DNA of 7,302 nt from Lachnospiraceae bacterium (GCA_003489085.1 DNJM01000200.1:859-8160); one strand, 5' to 3'; counted from the stretch's first letter, positions 1 to 5,570 are shown. Translations and numbers: made by a program. Notes: generated by a model from the letters alone, not told the origin.

Positions 1-637
1 AAGTGGTCTTGGCGTAGAAAAAGATGAAGTCGAGAACACAGTATATGAGCTATTGCTCGGAGAGAAAAACATTCAGGATTGTCTGCAGAAAGAAATCTTT
101 GAAAACCTATCGATTCTGCCTTCGAATATCAATCTGTCAGGGGCAGAAATTGAACTGATTGGCGTAGAAGAAAAAGAATACCTGTTGAGAAATGCTTTGA
201 AAGAGGTAAAAAACGACTATGATTTTGTAATCATTGACTGCCCTCCGTCTTTAAATATGCTCACAATTAATTCGATGTGTGCAGGAGACACCGTGCTGGT
301 CCCGATTCAGTGTGAATATTATGCACTGGAGGGCTTGAGTCAGCTGATGCATACAATTGATCTGGTTAAAGACCGTTTGAATCCGGAACTTGAGATGGAA
401 GGCGTGGTATTTACGATGTACGATGCACGCACCAATCTTTCCTTGCAAGTGGTTGAAAATGTTAAGAGTAATCTGAACCAGAAGGTATACAAAAGTATTA
501 TTCCGAGAAATGTACGCCTTGCAGAAGCACCAAGTTATGGACTGCCGATTACTAAATATGATGCGAGATCTACCGGTGCGGAAAGCTACCGCCTTCTCGC
601 GGAAGAGGTAATACATAGAGGAGAAGAAGATTGGTAG
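1..637 (+). CDS. parA: Chromosome-partitioning ATPase ParA/Soj, 5' end cut off by the window
   Basis: ParA is the deviant-Walker ATPase that, with ParB, drives segregation of the origin region and in Firmicutes also influences DnaA. The reading frame is open from base 2, so the first TTG/ATG inside the window is not the start. The 211 visible residues begin at SGLGVEKDEVENTVYEL, which corresponds to about residue 47 of B. subtilis Soj; the Walker A lysine motif is therefore outside the window. Visible hallmarks are the Walker B/A' stretch DFVIIDCPPSL (around visible residue 78), the QCEYYALEGLSQL segment (around 103), MYDARTNLS (around 140), and the C-terminal IPRNVRLAEAPSYG (around 168). The match to Soj is nearly colinear to the end, with no frameshift. 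Stop is TAG at 635-637. parB follows on the same strand after an unusually long 270-base gap, so co-transcription is likely but not shown. Confidence 0.96.
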   Translation, partial: SGLGVEKDEVENTVYELLLGEKNIQDCLQKEIFENLSILPSNINLSGAEIELIGVEEKEYLLRNALKEVKNDYDFVIIDCPPSLNMLTINSMCAGDTVLVPIQCEYYALEGLSQLMHTIDLVKDRLNPELEMEGVVFTMYDARTNLSLQVVENVKSNLNQKVYKSIIPRNVRLAEAPSYGLPITKYDARSTGAESYRLLAEEVIHRGEEDW

Positions 638-711
638 AAAAGCTCGGAGAAAAGCATAACTTAAAATAGGCGATCGAAACAGAGGGTAGAAATTGAAGCA
701 CGAAGTGCGAA

Positions 712-760
712 ACAATCTGTCTGGCACCTTTTGACCCTGGCATTAGGTCATGAAGCGAAT
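712..760 (+). repeat. Interspersed spacer repeat, copy A
   Basis: This segment resembles the spacer sequence at 2607-2647. The first 18 bases (712-729, ACAATCTGTCTGGCACCT) match 2607-2624 at 15 of 18 positions. The segment GGTCATGAAGC (746-756) matches GGTGATGAAGC (2633-2643) at 10 of 11. Copy A carries about nine extra bases (730-738) between the blocks. Within copy A, TGACC (732-736) can pair with GGTCA (746-750), so it may fold into a small hairpin in RNA. Both copies lie downstream of a gene on the same strand. The function is unknown, and it may be one member of a genome-wide intergenic repeat family. Confidence 0.5.
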
Positions 761-829
761 CAGTATATCTTCATATTTCATATGTCGTCATTAATGAAAA
801 ACAGATGGAATTATGCAAATAAAAAGGTG

Positions 830-851
830 TTTGTTCGCGAATTGTAACAAA
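830..851. repeat. Inverted repeat upstream of parB with TTCGCGAA core
   Basis: TTTGTT (830-835) and AACAAA (846-851) are perfect inverted arms. The left arm overlaps an 8-base palindrome, TTCGCGAA (834-841). The site lies about 57 bases before the parB start. It could be a weak operator or just an A/T-rich hairpin. It lacks the CACGTG core of parS, so I do not call it a ParB site. Confidence 0.3.
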
Positions 852-907
852 TAAGAAAATAGGAAATAGTGTTCAGTGAATAATAGAAACTATAGAGGAG
901 AAGAAGC

Positions 908-1855
908 ATGGCAGTAAAAAAATCAGGCTTGGGAAAGGGATTGGATTCGTTGATTCCCAGGCAGAGCTTGGAAAAGAAGGTGACGCAGCAACCAGCGCAG
1001 GAGAAAGTTGAGACTGTGGTGAAGACAGTAGTAAAAAAAGAAGAGGTTATGCTGCGAATTAGTGAGGTTGAGCCAAACAGGGATCAGCCCCGTAAGAAGT
1101 TTGATGAGGATTCTTTGCTGGAACTTGCGGACTCTATCCGGCAATTTGGTATTTTGCAGCCACTGCTGGTGCAAAAACGGGATGGATATTATGAAATTAT
1201 CGCGGGAGAGCGGAGGTGGCGGGCAGCAAAGATAGCAGGCTTGAGAGAAGTGCCGGTTATTATAAAAGATTTTACTGATCAGCAGATTGTAGAAATTTCC
1301 CTGATCGAGAATATTCAGCGAGAGGATTTGAATCCAATTGAGGAAGCGCAGGCGTATAAGCGTTTACTTACTGAGTTTCATTTAAAGCAGGATGAGGTGG
1401 CAGAGCGTGTGTCTAAGAGCCGCACATCAGTAACAAATTCTATGCGTTTGTTAAAACTGGACCCCCGCGTACAGCAGATGGTTGTTGAAGACATGATCAC
1501 GACCGGACATGCGCGTGCATTGCTGGCCATTTCAGATGGCGACCTGCAATACAAGATTGCAATGCAGGTATTTGACGGAAAGCTAAGTGTTCGTGATGTG
1601 GAACGTCTGATGAAGTCTATGCAGAACAAAGCAGAAAAGGAAAATCAGGAGAAGCAGGAATCAGGGACAGAGAAGAAGGATGATTTCATCTATCAGAATC
1701 TGGAAGAGAGTATGAAGGCACTGCTCGGTACGAAGGTATCCATTACGAGAAAGTCAGATCATCAGGGCAAGATTGTAATTGATTATTATTCGAACGAAGA
1801 ATTAGAGAGGCTGATGGAGCTCTTCCGGTCTGTACATCCGTATACAGCGCAATAA
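908..1855 (+). CDS. parB: Chromosome-partitioning protein ParB/Spo0J
   Basis: ParB binds parS near the origin, hydrolyses CTP, closes as a clamp that slides on DNA, and partners with ParA and SMC. The protein is 315 residues, slightly longer than B. subtilis Spo0J (282). It opens with the ParA-contacting tail GLGKGLDSLIP (residues 7-17), then a basic/valine-rich linker. The CTPase domain follows (about 48-140), with the PNRDQPRKKFD segment (56-66), GERRWRA (100-106) and ENIQREDLNP (134-143) nucleotide-binding motifs intact. The helix-turn-helix lies around 160-182 (KQDEVAERVSKSRTSVTNS). A charged Lys/Glu-rich linker (240-258) leads to the C-terminal dimerisation domain (about 259-307). ATG at 908 is preceded by AGGAG at 896-900, seven bases away. 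It follows parA on the same strand. Identification is firm; subcellular behaviour is from the family. Confidence 0.97.
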   Translation: MAVKKSGLGKGLDSLIPRQSLEKKVTQQPAQEKVETVVKTVVKKEEVMLRISEVEPNRDQPRKKFDEDSLLELADSIRQFGILQPLLVQKRDGYYEIIAGERRWRAAKIAGLREVPVIIKDFTDQQIVEISLIENIQREDLNPIEEAQAYKRLLTEFHLKQDEVAERVSKSRTSVTNSMRLLKLDPRVQQMVVEDMITTGHARALLAISDGDLQYKIAMQVFDGKLSVRDVERLMKSMQNKAEKENQEKQESGTEKKDDFIYQNLEESMKALLGTKVSITRKSDHQGKIVIDYYSNEELERLMELFRSVHPYTAQ

Positions 1856-2077
1856 TGTTTAGAGATAAACTTCGTATCGATTAAGAGAGTATGGAGTAAA
1901 AACTGACATGGGTATTGATTTTGCACAATTTTCGCGAGATAAGCAGTGCGTTGTGAGTTTCGTTCGCGATAGCGAGGTAGGGTGTGAGCTTTCGCTTATG
2001 TTAGCAGAGCAAGGTGAGTTGTGAGCTTTTGTTTATGGAAGTGCACCGATAAAATAAGTAATTAAAAAAGGGGAGAT
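1856..2077. other. parB-DUF4446 spacer, no gene
   Basis: These 222 bases show no convincing coding frame and no hairpin followed by a T-tract. The middle (1952-2037) is a degenerate tandem array. The 3' end is A/T-rich and carries the ribosome binding site GGGGAG (2070-2075) of the downstream gene. The same-strand arrangement and lack of a terminator are compatible with co-transcription of parB and the DUF4446 gene. Confidence 0.55.
1952..2037 (+). repeat. Degenerate tandem repeat, three TGTGAG units
   Basis: Three imperfect units begin with TGTGAG at 1952, 1983 and 2020, giving spacings of 31 and 37 bases. The second and third units are closest: TGTGAGCTTTCGCTTATG (1983-2000) against TGTGAGCTTTTGTTTATG (2020-2037), 16 of 18 identical. 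The first reads TGTGAGTTTCGTTCGCGA and contains a small TTCGC-GATA-GCGAG hairpin (1963-1976). No function is recognised. It could be a decayed duplication or a weak protein-binding array. Confidence 0.5.
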
Positions 2078-2080
2078 ATG

Positions 2081-2596
2081 ATGGAGAGTAATATTTTAAA
2101 TTCATTGGGGATTGATCCAGGCATCATTGTTATTGCGATGATGGGGATCATGATATTTGTACTGCTCTATATGGTACGGGTATCGATGAAAATGACGCGC
2201 TTTCTAAAGCGGTACCGCATTTTTATGAAGGGGAAGGATGCAGTTTCGCTGGAAAAAGCATTTGCGCAAAAATTTATTGAAGTGGACAAGCTGATTGAGG
2301 TGAGCCGGCTGCACACAGACGAAATTCGTCGAATTAAGGAAATTCAGGGAAGAACCGCGAACAAGATCGGAATTGTTAAGTACGATGCATTCCCGGATGT
2401 CGGAGGACGTCTCAGCTTTGCACTGGCAATGCTGGATGAGAGTAATTCCGGTTTTGTTCTCAATGCGATTCATGGGAGGGAAGGCTGCTATACTTACGTA
2501 AAGGAAATCGTAAAGGGTGAGTCCTATATCGTGCTCGGGCAGGAAGAAAAAGAGGCTCTCAGGCAAGCTGTAAATTACTTTAACGATATCCAGTGA
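2081..2596 (+). CDS. DUF4446 family membrane-anchored protein
   Basis: This is a small protein of unknown function that I recognise as DUF4446, a family commonly found beside parA/parB in Clostridia. It has one N-terminal membrane helix (about residues 14-34, IIVIAMMGIMIFVLLYMVRV) and a basic juxtamembrane stretch rich in Lys and Arg. A helical, probably coiled segment follows (about 53-93). The conserved soluble core is KIGIVKYDAF then DVGGRLSFALAMLD (about 95-119), followed by GFVLNAIHGREGCYTYVKEI (about 124-143). The helix plus downstream positive charge suggests a cytoplasmic soluble domain. Two ATG codons are adjacent, at 2078 and 2081. GGGGAG (2070-2075) is two bases from the first and five from the second, so I prefer 2081 (171 residues); starting at 2078 adds one Met. 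A role in segregation or envelope work is only guilt by association. Confidence 0.88.
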   Translation: MESNILNSLGIDPGIIVIAMMGIMIFVLLYMVRVSMKMTRFLKRYRIFMKGKDAVSLEKAFAQKFIEVDKLIEVSRLHTDEIRRIKEIQGRTANKIGIVKYDAFPDVGGRLSFALAMLDESNSGFVLNAIHGREGCYTYVKEIVKGESYIVLGQEEKEALRQAVNYFNDIQ

Positions 2597-2606
2597 TTAA
2601 TATATG

Positions 2607-2647
2607 ACAATTTGCCAGGCACCTGGTAATGCGGTGATGAAGCAAAT
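2607..2647 (+). repeat. Interspersed spacer repeat, copy B
   Basis: This is the diverged partner of the segment at 712-760: ACAATTTGCCAGGCACCT (2607-2624) followed by GGTGATGAAGC (2633-2643) and AAAT. It lacks about nine bases present in the other copy. Here the centre reads CCAGG-CA-CCTGG (2615-2626), a near-perfect palindrome. It starts 11 bases after the DUF4446 stop codon. Confidence 0.5.
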
Positions 2648-2648
2648 G

Positions 2649-2686
2649 TTCTGCGAGGTTCTCTTAGCGTTAAGCGATGTGCAGAA
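2649..2686 (+). other. Predicted RNA hairpin
   Basis: TTCTGC (2649-2654) pairs perfectly with GCAGAA (2681-2686), and inside it CTTA (2663-2666) pairs with TAAG (2671-2674). It is not followed by a T-tract, so it is not a standard terminator. It competes with an 8-base pairing of 2659-2666 with 2710-2717 and with GCAAATG/CATTTGC (2642-2648 with 2702-2708). Confidence 0.3.
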
Positions 2687-2748
2687 GCTTTGTGCAGCAT
2701 GCATTTGCATAAGAGAAACTTACGGGTTACAAATAAAAATACTATGTT

Positions 2749-2889
2749 AAGTGTCACTGGATGTCCAGTAGATGTGATGTTTGCTTATCACTGAACAAAG
2801 TAAAGCTAAGATTTCCAAGGTCCTTTGCTTTGTATCAATGGAGGTTCAACATATACAGAATCGGATAGAAAGACATCCGGTAAGCACTT
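2749..2889 (+). ncRNA. Possible structured RNA domain upstream of serS, class not recognised
   Basis: Several pairings nest here. AAGTG (2749-2753) pairs with CACTT (2885-2889). After a small internal loop, ACTGGATGTC (2756-2765) pairs with GACATCCGGT (2872-2881), ten pairs with one G-U. Enclosed is an 11-pair helix, ACAAAGTAAAG (2795-2805) with CTTTGCTTTGT (2823-2833), again with one G-U. The outer helix competes with two local hairpins, ACTGG/CCAGT (2756-2760 with 2765-2769) and CGGAT/ATCCG (2862-2866 with 2875-2879), so it could switch. The terminator-like stem follows after three bases. It may be a 5' leader, the 3' UTR of the DUF4446 transcript, or a separate small RNA. Strand is taken from the terminator polarity. 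No known RNA family is recognised. Confidence 0.35.
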
Positions 2890-2892
2890 CTT

Positions 2893-3005
2893 AAAATGTG
2901 TTATTGTCTATAGCTGGAAGCTATTACATCTCAGAAATCCAGGCATACTTCTCATCTGGACTGGGGGAGTAATAATGAAAGCTATATGACAATAGCACAT
3001 TTTTT
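2893..3005 (+). terminator. Long imperfect hairpin with T-run, likely terminator
   Basis: The arm at 2893-2915 (AAAATGTG, TTATTGTC, TATAGCT) pairs with 2980-3003 (AGCTATA, TGACAATAG, CACATTTT), about 23 pairs with one bulged A and one G-U. Inside, TATTAC (2922-2927) pairs with GTAATA (2969-2974), and TCCAG (2938-2942) with CTGGA (2956-2960). The 3' arm runs directly into six T's (3000-3005). The size (about 110 bases) and internal arms are larger than a normal intrinsic terminator. TAGCT-GGA-AGCTA (2911-2923) is an alternative small hairpin using part of the outer arm. It probably ends transcripts coming from the DUF4446 gene. A MITE-like element with terminal inverted repeats is an alternative reading. 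Confidence 0.6.
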
Positions 3006-3017
3006 AATAACTTGACC

Positions 3018-3046
3018 TTTACTTGTCGGGGAAAATGGTATATGAT
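3018..3046 (+). promoter_or_regulatory. Candidate sigma-A promoter for serS
   Basis: TTTACT (3018-3023, four of six matches to TTGACA) and TATGAT (3041-3046, five of six to TATAAT) are separated by 17 bases. This lies just after the T-run of the preceding hairpin and about 60 bases before the serS start. It would give serS its own transcript, independent of the upstream par genes. Confidence 0.45.
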
Positions 3047-3108
3047 AGGTAGCAGCTGTAAATGATTGTCAGATAGAAAGAGAATGAGAAATTGGAGGCA
3101 TACAGATT

Positions 3109-4392
3109 ATGTTGGATATAAAGTTTGTGAGAGAAAATCCTGAGACAGTCAAGCAGAATATTCGGAATAAGTTCCAGGATGAAAAGCTGGTTCTTGTGGA
3201 CGAGGTACTGAAGCTGGATCAGGAGAATCGTGACATTAAGCAGGAGGTTGAAGCTCTCCGGGCTAATAGAAATAAGATTTCGAAACAGATCGGCGCGCTG
3301 ATGGCGCAGGGCAAGAAAGAAGAAGCAGAAGAAGTAAAGAAGCAGGTCACGCAGAATGCTTCCCGCATCGAGGAGCTGAGTGAGCGTGAGAAAGTAGTAG
3401 AGGAAGAAATCCGCAAGAGAATGCTGGTGATTCCAAATATCATTGATCCGTCTGTACCGATTGGAAAAGATGACAGTGAGAATGTTGAGGTTCAGCGTTA
3501 CGGTGAGCCAGTAGTACCGGATTTTGAAATTCCATATCACACAGATATTATGGAGAAGCTTAATGGTATTGACATGGATTCGGCAGGACGTGTAGCCGGA
3601 AATGGATTCTATTATCTGATGGGCAATATTGCGAGACTGCATTCCGCAGTGCTTTCTTATGCACGCGATTTCATGATTGGCCGAGGCTTCACTTACTGCA
3701 TTCCGCCGTTTATGATTCGCAGCAACGTAGTCACCGGAGTCATGAGCTTTGCAGAGATGGATGCTATGATGTACAAGATCGAGGGTGAGGACCTGTATCT
3801 GATCGGTACGAGTGAGCATTCTATGATTGGTAAATTTATTGATCAGATTGTTCCTGAGGAGAAGCTTCCGTATACACTGACCAGCTATTCTCCGTGCTTC
3901 CGCAAGGAGAAGGGCGCACACGGAATCGAGGAGCGCGGTGTGTACCGCATTCATCAGTTTGAGAAGCAGGAAATGATTGTTGTATGTAAGCCGGAGGATA
4001 GTATGATGTGGTTTGACCGTCTGTGGCAGAACACAGTAGACTTCTTCCGCACACTGGATATTCCGGTGCGCACATTGGAGTGCTGCTCCGGTGATTTGGC
4101 AGATTTAAAGGTGAAATCGCTGGATGTTGAGGCGTGGTCGCCGAGACAGAAGAAATATTTTGAAGTAGGAAGCTGTTCGAACCTGGGTGATGCGCAGGCA
4201 AGGCGTCTCAGAATCCGTGTAAATGGAAAGGATGGGAAGAAGTATCTTGCGCATACATTGAACAATACGGTAGTTGCTCCGCCGAGAATGCTGATCGCAT
4301 TCCTGGAAAACAATCTGAATGCAGATGGAAGTGTACGGATTCCGGAGGCGCTCAGACCGTATATGGGAGGAATGGAGATCATTCGTCCGTGA
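3109..4392 (+). CDS. serS: Seryl-tRNA synthetase
   Basis: This cytoplasmic class II enzyme charges tRNA-Ser with serine using ATP. The 427-residue length is normal. The N-terminal tRNA-binding arm is an antiparallel coiled coil (about residues 28-105, rich in Lys and Glu). The catalytic domain follows, with the serine-binding TSEH (234-237), motif 2 with FRKEKG (264-269) and RIHQFEKQE (280-288), the CCSGDL segment (325-330), SCSNLGDAQARR (355-366) and motif 3 (384-401). Motif 3 reads LNNTVVAPPRMLIAFLEN rather than the common LNGSGLAVGRT form; the key Arg393 is kept. TSEH also replaces the usual TAEV. The enzyme should be active but belongs to a less common SerRS variant. ATG at 3109 follows TGGAGG (3093-3098), with a ten-base gap. 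The T-box that often controls serS in Firmicutes is not seen. Confidence 0.97.
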   Translation: MLDIKFVRENPETVKQNIRNKFQDEKLVLVDEVLKLDQENRDIKQEVEALRANRNKISKQIGALMAQGKKEEAEEVKKQVTQNASRIEELSEREKVVEEEIRKRMLVIPNIIDPSVPIGKDDSENVEVQRYGEPVVPDFEIPYHTDIMEKLNGIDMDSAGRVAGNGFYYLMGNIARLHSAVLSYARDFMIGRGFTYCIPPFMIRSNVVTGVMSFAEMDAMMYKIEGEDLYLIGTSEHSMIGKFIDQIVPEEKLPYTLTSYSPCFRKEKGAHGIEERGVYRIHQFEKQEMIVVCKPEDSMMWFDRLWQNTVDFFRTLDIPVRTLECCSGDLADLKVKSLDVEAWSPRQKKYFEVGSCSNLGDAQARRLRIRVNGKDGKKYLAHTLNNTVVAPPRMLIAFLENNLNADGSVRIPEALRPYMGGMEIIRP

Positions 4393-4422
4393 GATTTCGG
4401 CGAGCCTGATTTCTGTTTGCCG

Positions 4423-4456
4423 CACAGATAATTGCGCAGCTGCTTTCGCTGCTGTG
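4423..4456 (+). other. Hairpin after serS
   Basis: GCAGC (4436-4440) pairs with GCTGC (4448-4452), and CACA (4423-4426) may extend the stem by pairing with TGTG (4453-4456) across a bulge. No T-tract follows, so termination here would be weak at best and serS may be co-transcribed with the next gene, 157 bases downstream. The rest of that spacer shows no gene or clear promoter. Confidence 0.25.
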
Positions 4457-4549
4457 TGATTCTTGCCTGCGGCCGGGAAGACGGTATGCCCTATTCTGAT
4501 TGAATGTTCGATCAAATAAGTACAGGCTTTTCTACAGAGGGGAGTAAAA

Positions 4550-5434
4550 ATGCATTCTTATTTGAGAGCTATTGGCTTTAGTACAATTAAAAGGGAAGCA
4601 GAAGTGGAGAAGCTGCTTGCGGAGGTATTCCGGGATTTCGATCATCGGGATGCGGTCCGGGGGAAGGATACTGCATTTGTGGAGATGGAGAAGGAATTTG
4701 CTCCCAATATGGGCATCAAGCTTTGCGGAGACTTAGATGCAGATGGTTTTCACCGGCAGTATTATTTTCCGTATTATAAGGGAAGCGGAGTCACAACGAC
4801 GGAGGAGGTTTCTGTGGAAGCCCGTGTAGGCGGGGATTCTTATGCTGGGATTTGCGATGATGGAAGGGTCGGTGTCTCTCTGATCTTTTACCTGCAGAAT
4901 GTTGTTGGCTATCGCAAAAAGCTGCTGATGAACACGCTTGCAGGCCGGAGGGTCACAACGACTTTTTCCGGATTGTCGTCCAGTGGAATGATTCTGTTTC
5001 CTATTATAAAGAAGATTTCGAATGATCTGGAAGGGGAGCTGCTTCAGAGCCAGCTGGCAGACAGACGGTGCCAGTTGATGAATGCAGCGAAAAATGGGGA
5101 TCCGGAGGCCATCGAGAGTCTGACAATCGAGGATATGGATCTGTATTCCATGGTGTCGAGAAGGATTTACAATGAAGATGTATTTTCCATTGTAGATACG
5201 TTTTTTATGCCATACGGGATGGAATGCGACCAGTATCAGGTTATGGGCAACATTGTACGCTTCAAGAAGATACAGAACAGCCTGACAGACGAGTATGTAT
5301 ATCAGATTAGTATTGAGTGCAATGATATGTATTTTGATATCTGCATCAATGCAAAGGACCTGATGGGCGAGCCGGAGGTCGGACGCCGGTTTAAGGGAAA
5401 TATCTGGCTTCAGGGACGGTTGAATATCGATTAG
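4550..5434 (+). CDS. DUF3881 family protein
   Basis: This is a 294-residue protein of unknown function that I recognise from its start (MHSYLRAIGFSTI) and overall pattern as DUF3881, a family largely restricted to Lachnospiraceae and relatives. There is no signal peptide or membrane helix, so it is probably cytoplasmic. The N-terminal half is mixed, with a Tyr/Phe-rich patch QYYFPYYKG (70-78) and the strand-like EEVSVEARVGGDSYAGIC (85-102). A helical middle (about 155-215) contains NGDPEAIESLTIEDMDLYS (182-200). The segment DTFFMPYGMECDQYQVMGNI (216-235) leads to a beta-rich C-terminus ending GRRFKGNIWLQGRL. No catalytic motif is apparent. ATG at 4550 is five bases after AGAGGGGAG (4536-4544), a strong ribosome binding site. 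It lies downstream of serS on the same strand and ends at a clear terminator. No function should be assigned from this sequence. Confidence 0.85.
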   Translation: MHSYLRAIGFSTIKREAEVEKLLAEVFRDFDHRDAVRGKDTAFVEMEKEFAPNMGIKLCGDLDADGFHRQYYFPYYKGSGVTTTEEVSVEARVGGDSYAGICDDGRVGVSLIFYLQNVVGYRKKLLMNTLAGRRVTTTFSGLSSSGMILFPIIKKISNDLEGELLQSQLADRRCQLMNAAKNGDPEAIESLTIEDMDLYSMVSRRIYNEDVFSIVDTFFMPYGMECDQYQVMGNIVRFKKIQNSLTDEYVYQISIECNDMYFDICINAKDLMGEPEVGRRFKGNIWLQGRLNID

Positions 5435-5473
5435 TGGTTAGAGTAGTAAGTAAATAAAAACAGGAATGAAAAG

Positions 5474-5522
5474 AACAAGCCAGGCGTCCTGATGCTGAAA
5501 GGAACTGCCTGGTTTGTTTTTT
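5474..5522 (+). terminator. Rho-independent terminator of the DUF3881 gene
   Basis: AACAAGCCAGGC (5474-5485) pairs with GCCTGGTTTGTT (5507-5518), 12 pairs with one G-U, and the stem can continue inward through TCCT/AGGA (5487-5490 with 5500-5503). The 3' arm runs straight into T's (5517-5522). On the minus strand the same stem is followed by a moderately T-rich stretch, so it may also end the convergent ABC transporter transcript. Confidence 0.88.
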
Positions 5523-5570
5523 GCTGTCTTTGCCTGATTCTCTATCAGATTCCATAGTAGCTTGTTGGGA

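Larger units (their letters stand above)
638..907. other. parA-parB spacer, no gene
   Basis: No credible coding frame is visible in these 270 bases. The spacer holds a small GCAC-GAA-GTGC hairpin (698-708), a repeat copy shared with the spacer after the DUF4446 gene (712-760), an ATGAAG/CTTCAT inverted pair (750-755 and 769-774), an A/T-rich inverted repeat (830-851), and the parB ribosome binding site AGGAG (896-900). I see no T-tract terminator and no good sigma-A promoter, so readthrough from parA into parB is plausible. No canonical parS site (TGTTTCACGTGAAACA-like) is present. Confidence 0.6.
2597..3108. other. Long structured spacer before serS
   Basis: These 512 bases contain no credible gene. 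In order they hold a repeat copy (2607-2647), a hairpin (2649-2686), an alternative TTCTCTTA/TAAGAGAA pairing (2659-2666 with 2710-2717), a branched RNA-like domain (2749-2889), a long terminator-like stem ending in a T-run (2893-3005), a candidate serS promoter (3018-3046) and the serS ribosome binding site TGGAGG (3093-3098). I looked for a T-box leader, which often precedes serS in Firmicutes, and found no TGGNACC/AGGGTGG antiterminator sequence. No tRNA, SRP RNA, RNase P RNA or tmRNA signature was recognised. Confidence 0.6.

Noticed and set aside
53..55. TTG as the start of ParA
   Set aside because: The frame is open upstream and the preceding residues (SGLGVEKDEVEN) match Soj, so the codon is an internal Leu.
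830..851. parS site before parB
   Set aside because: The inverted repeat is A/T-rich with a TTCGCGAA palindrome and lacks the CACGTG core and the flanking TGTTT/AAACA arrangement.
2615..2635. CAGGCACCTGG as a T-box antiterminator
   Set aside because: It lacks TGGNACC in the right context and is far from the terminator; it fits the interspersed repeat better.
2575..2757. Small minus-strand frame (60 codons) in the serS spacer
   Set aside because: No ribosome binding site, no recognisable protein, and it overlaps repeat and hairpin sequence.
2841..2850. GGTTCAA-like tRNA T-loop
   Set aside because: There is no matching T-stem, anticodon arm or acceptor stem around it.
3012..3046. TTGACC (3012-3017) as the -35 box with TATGAT
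   Set aside because: Spacing is 23 bases, too long; TTTACT at 3018 gives 17.
3019..3954. Long minus-strand open frame (311 codons) antisense to serS
   Set aside because: It lies opposite a firmly identified serS, its translation is low-complexity and unlike any family I know, and it has no ribosome binding site. It is a shadow of the plus-strand codon bias.
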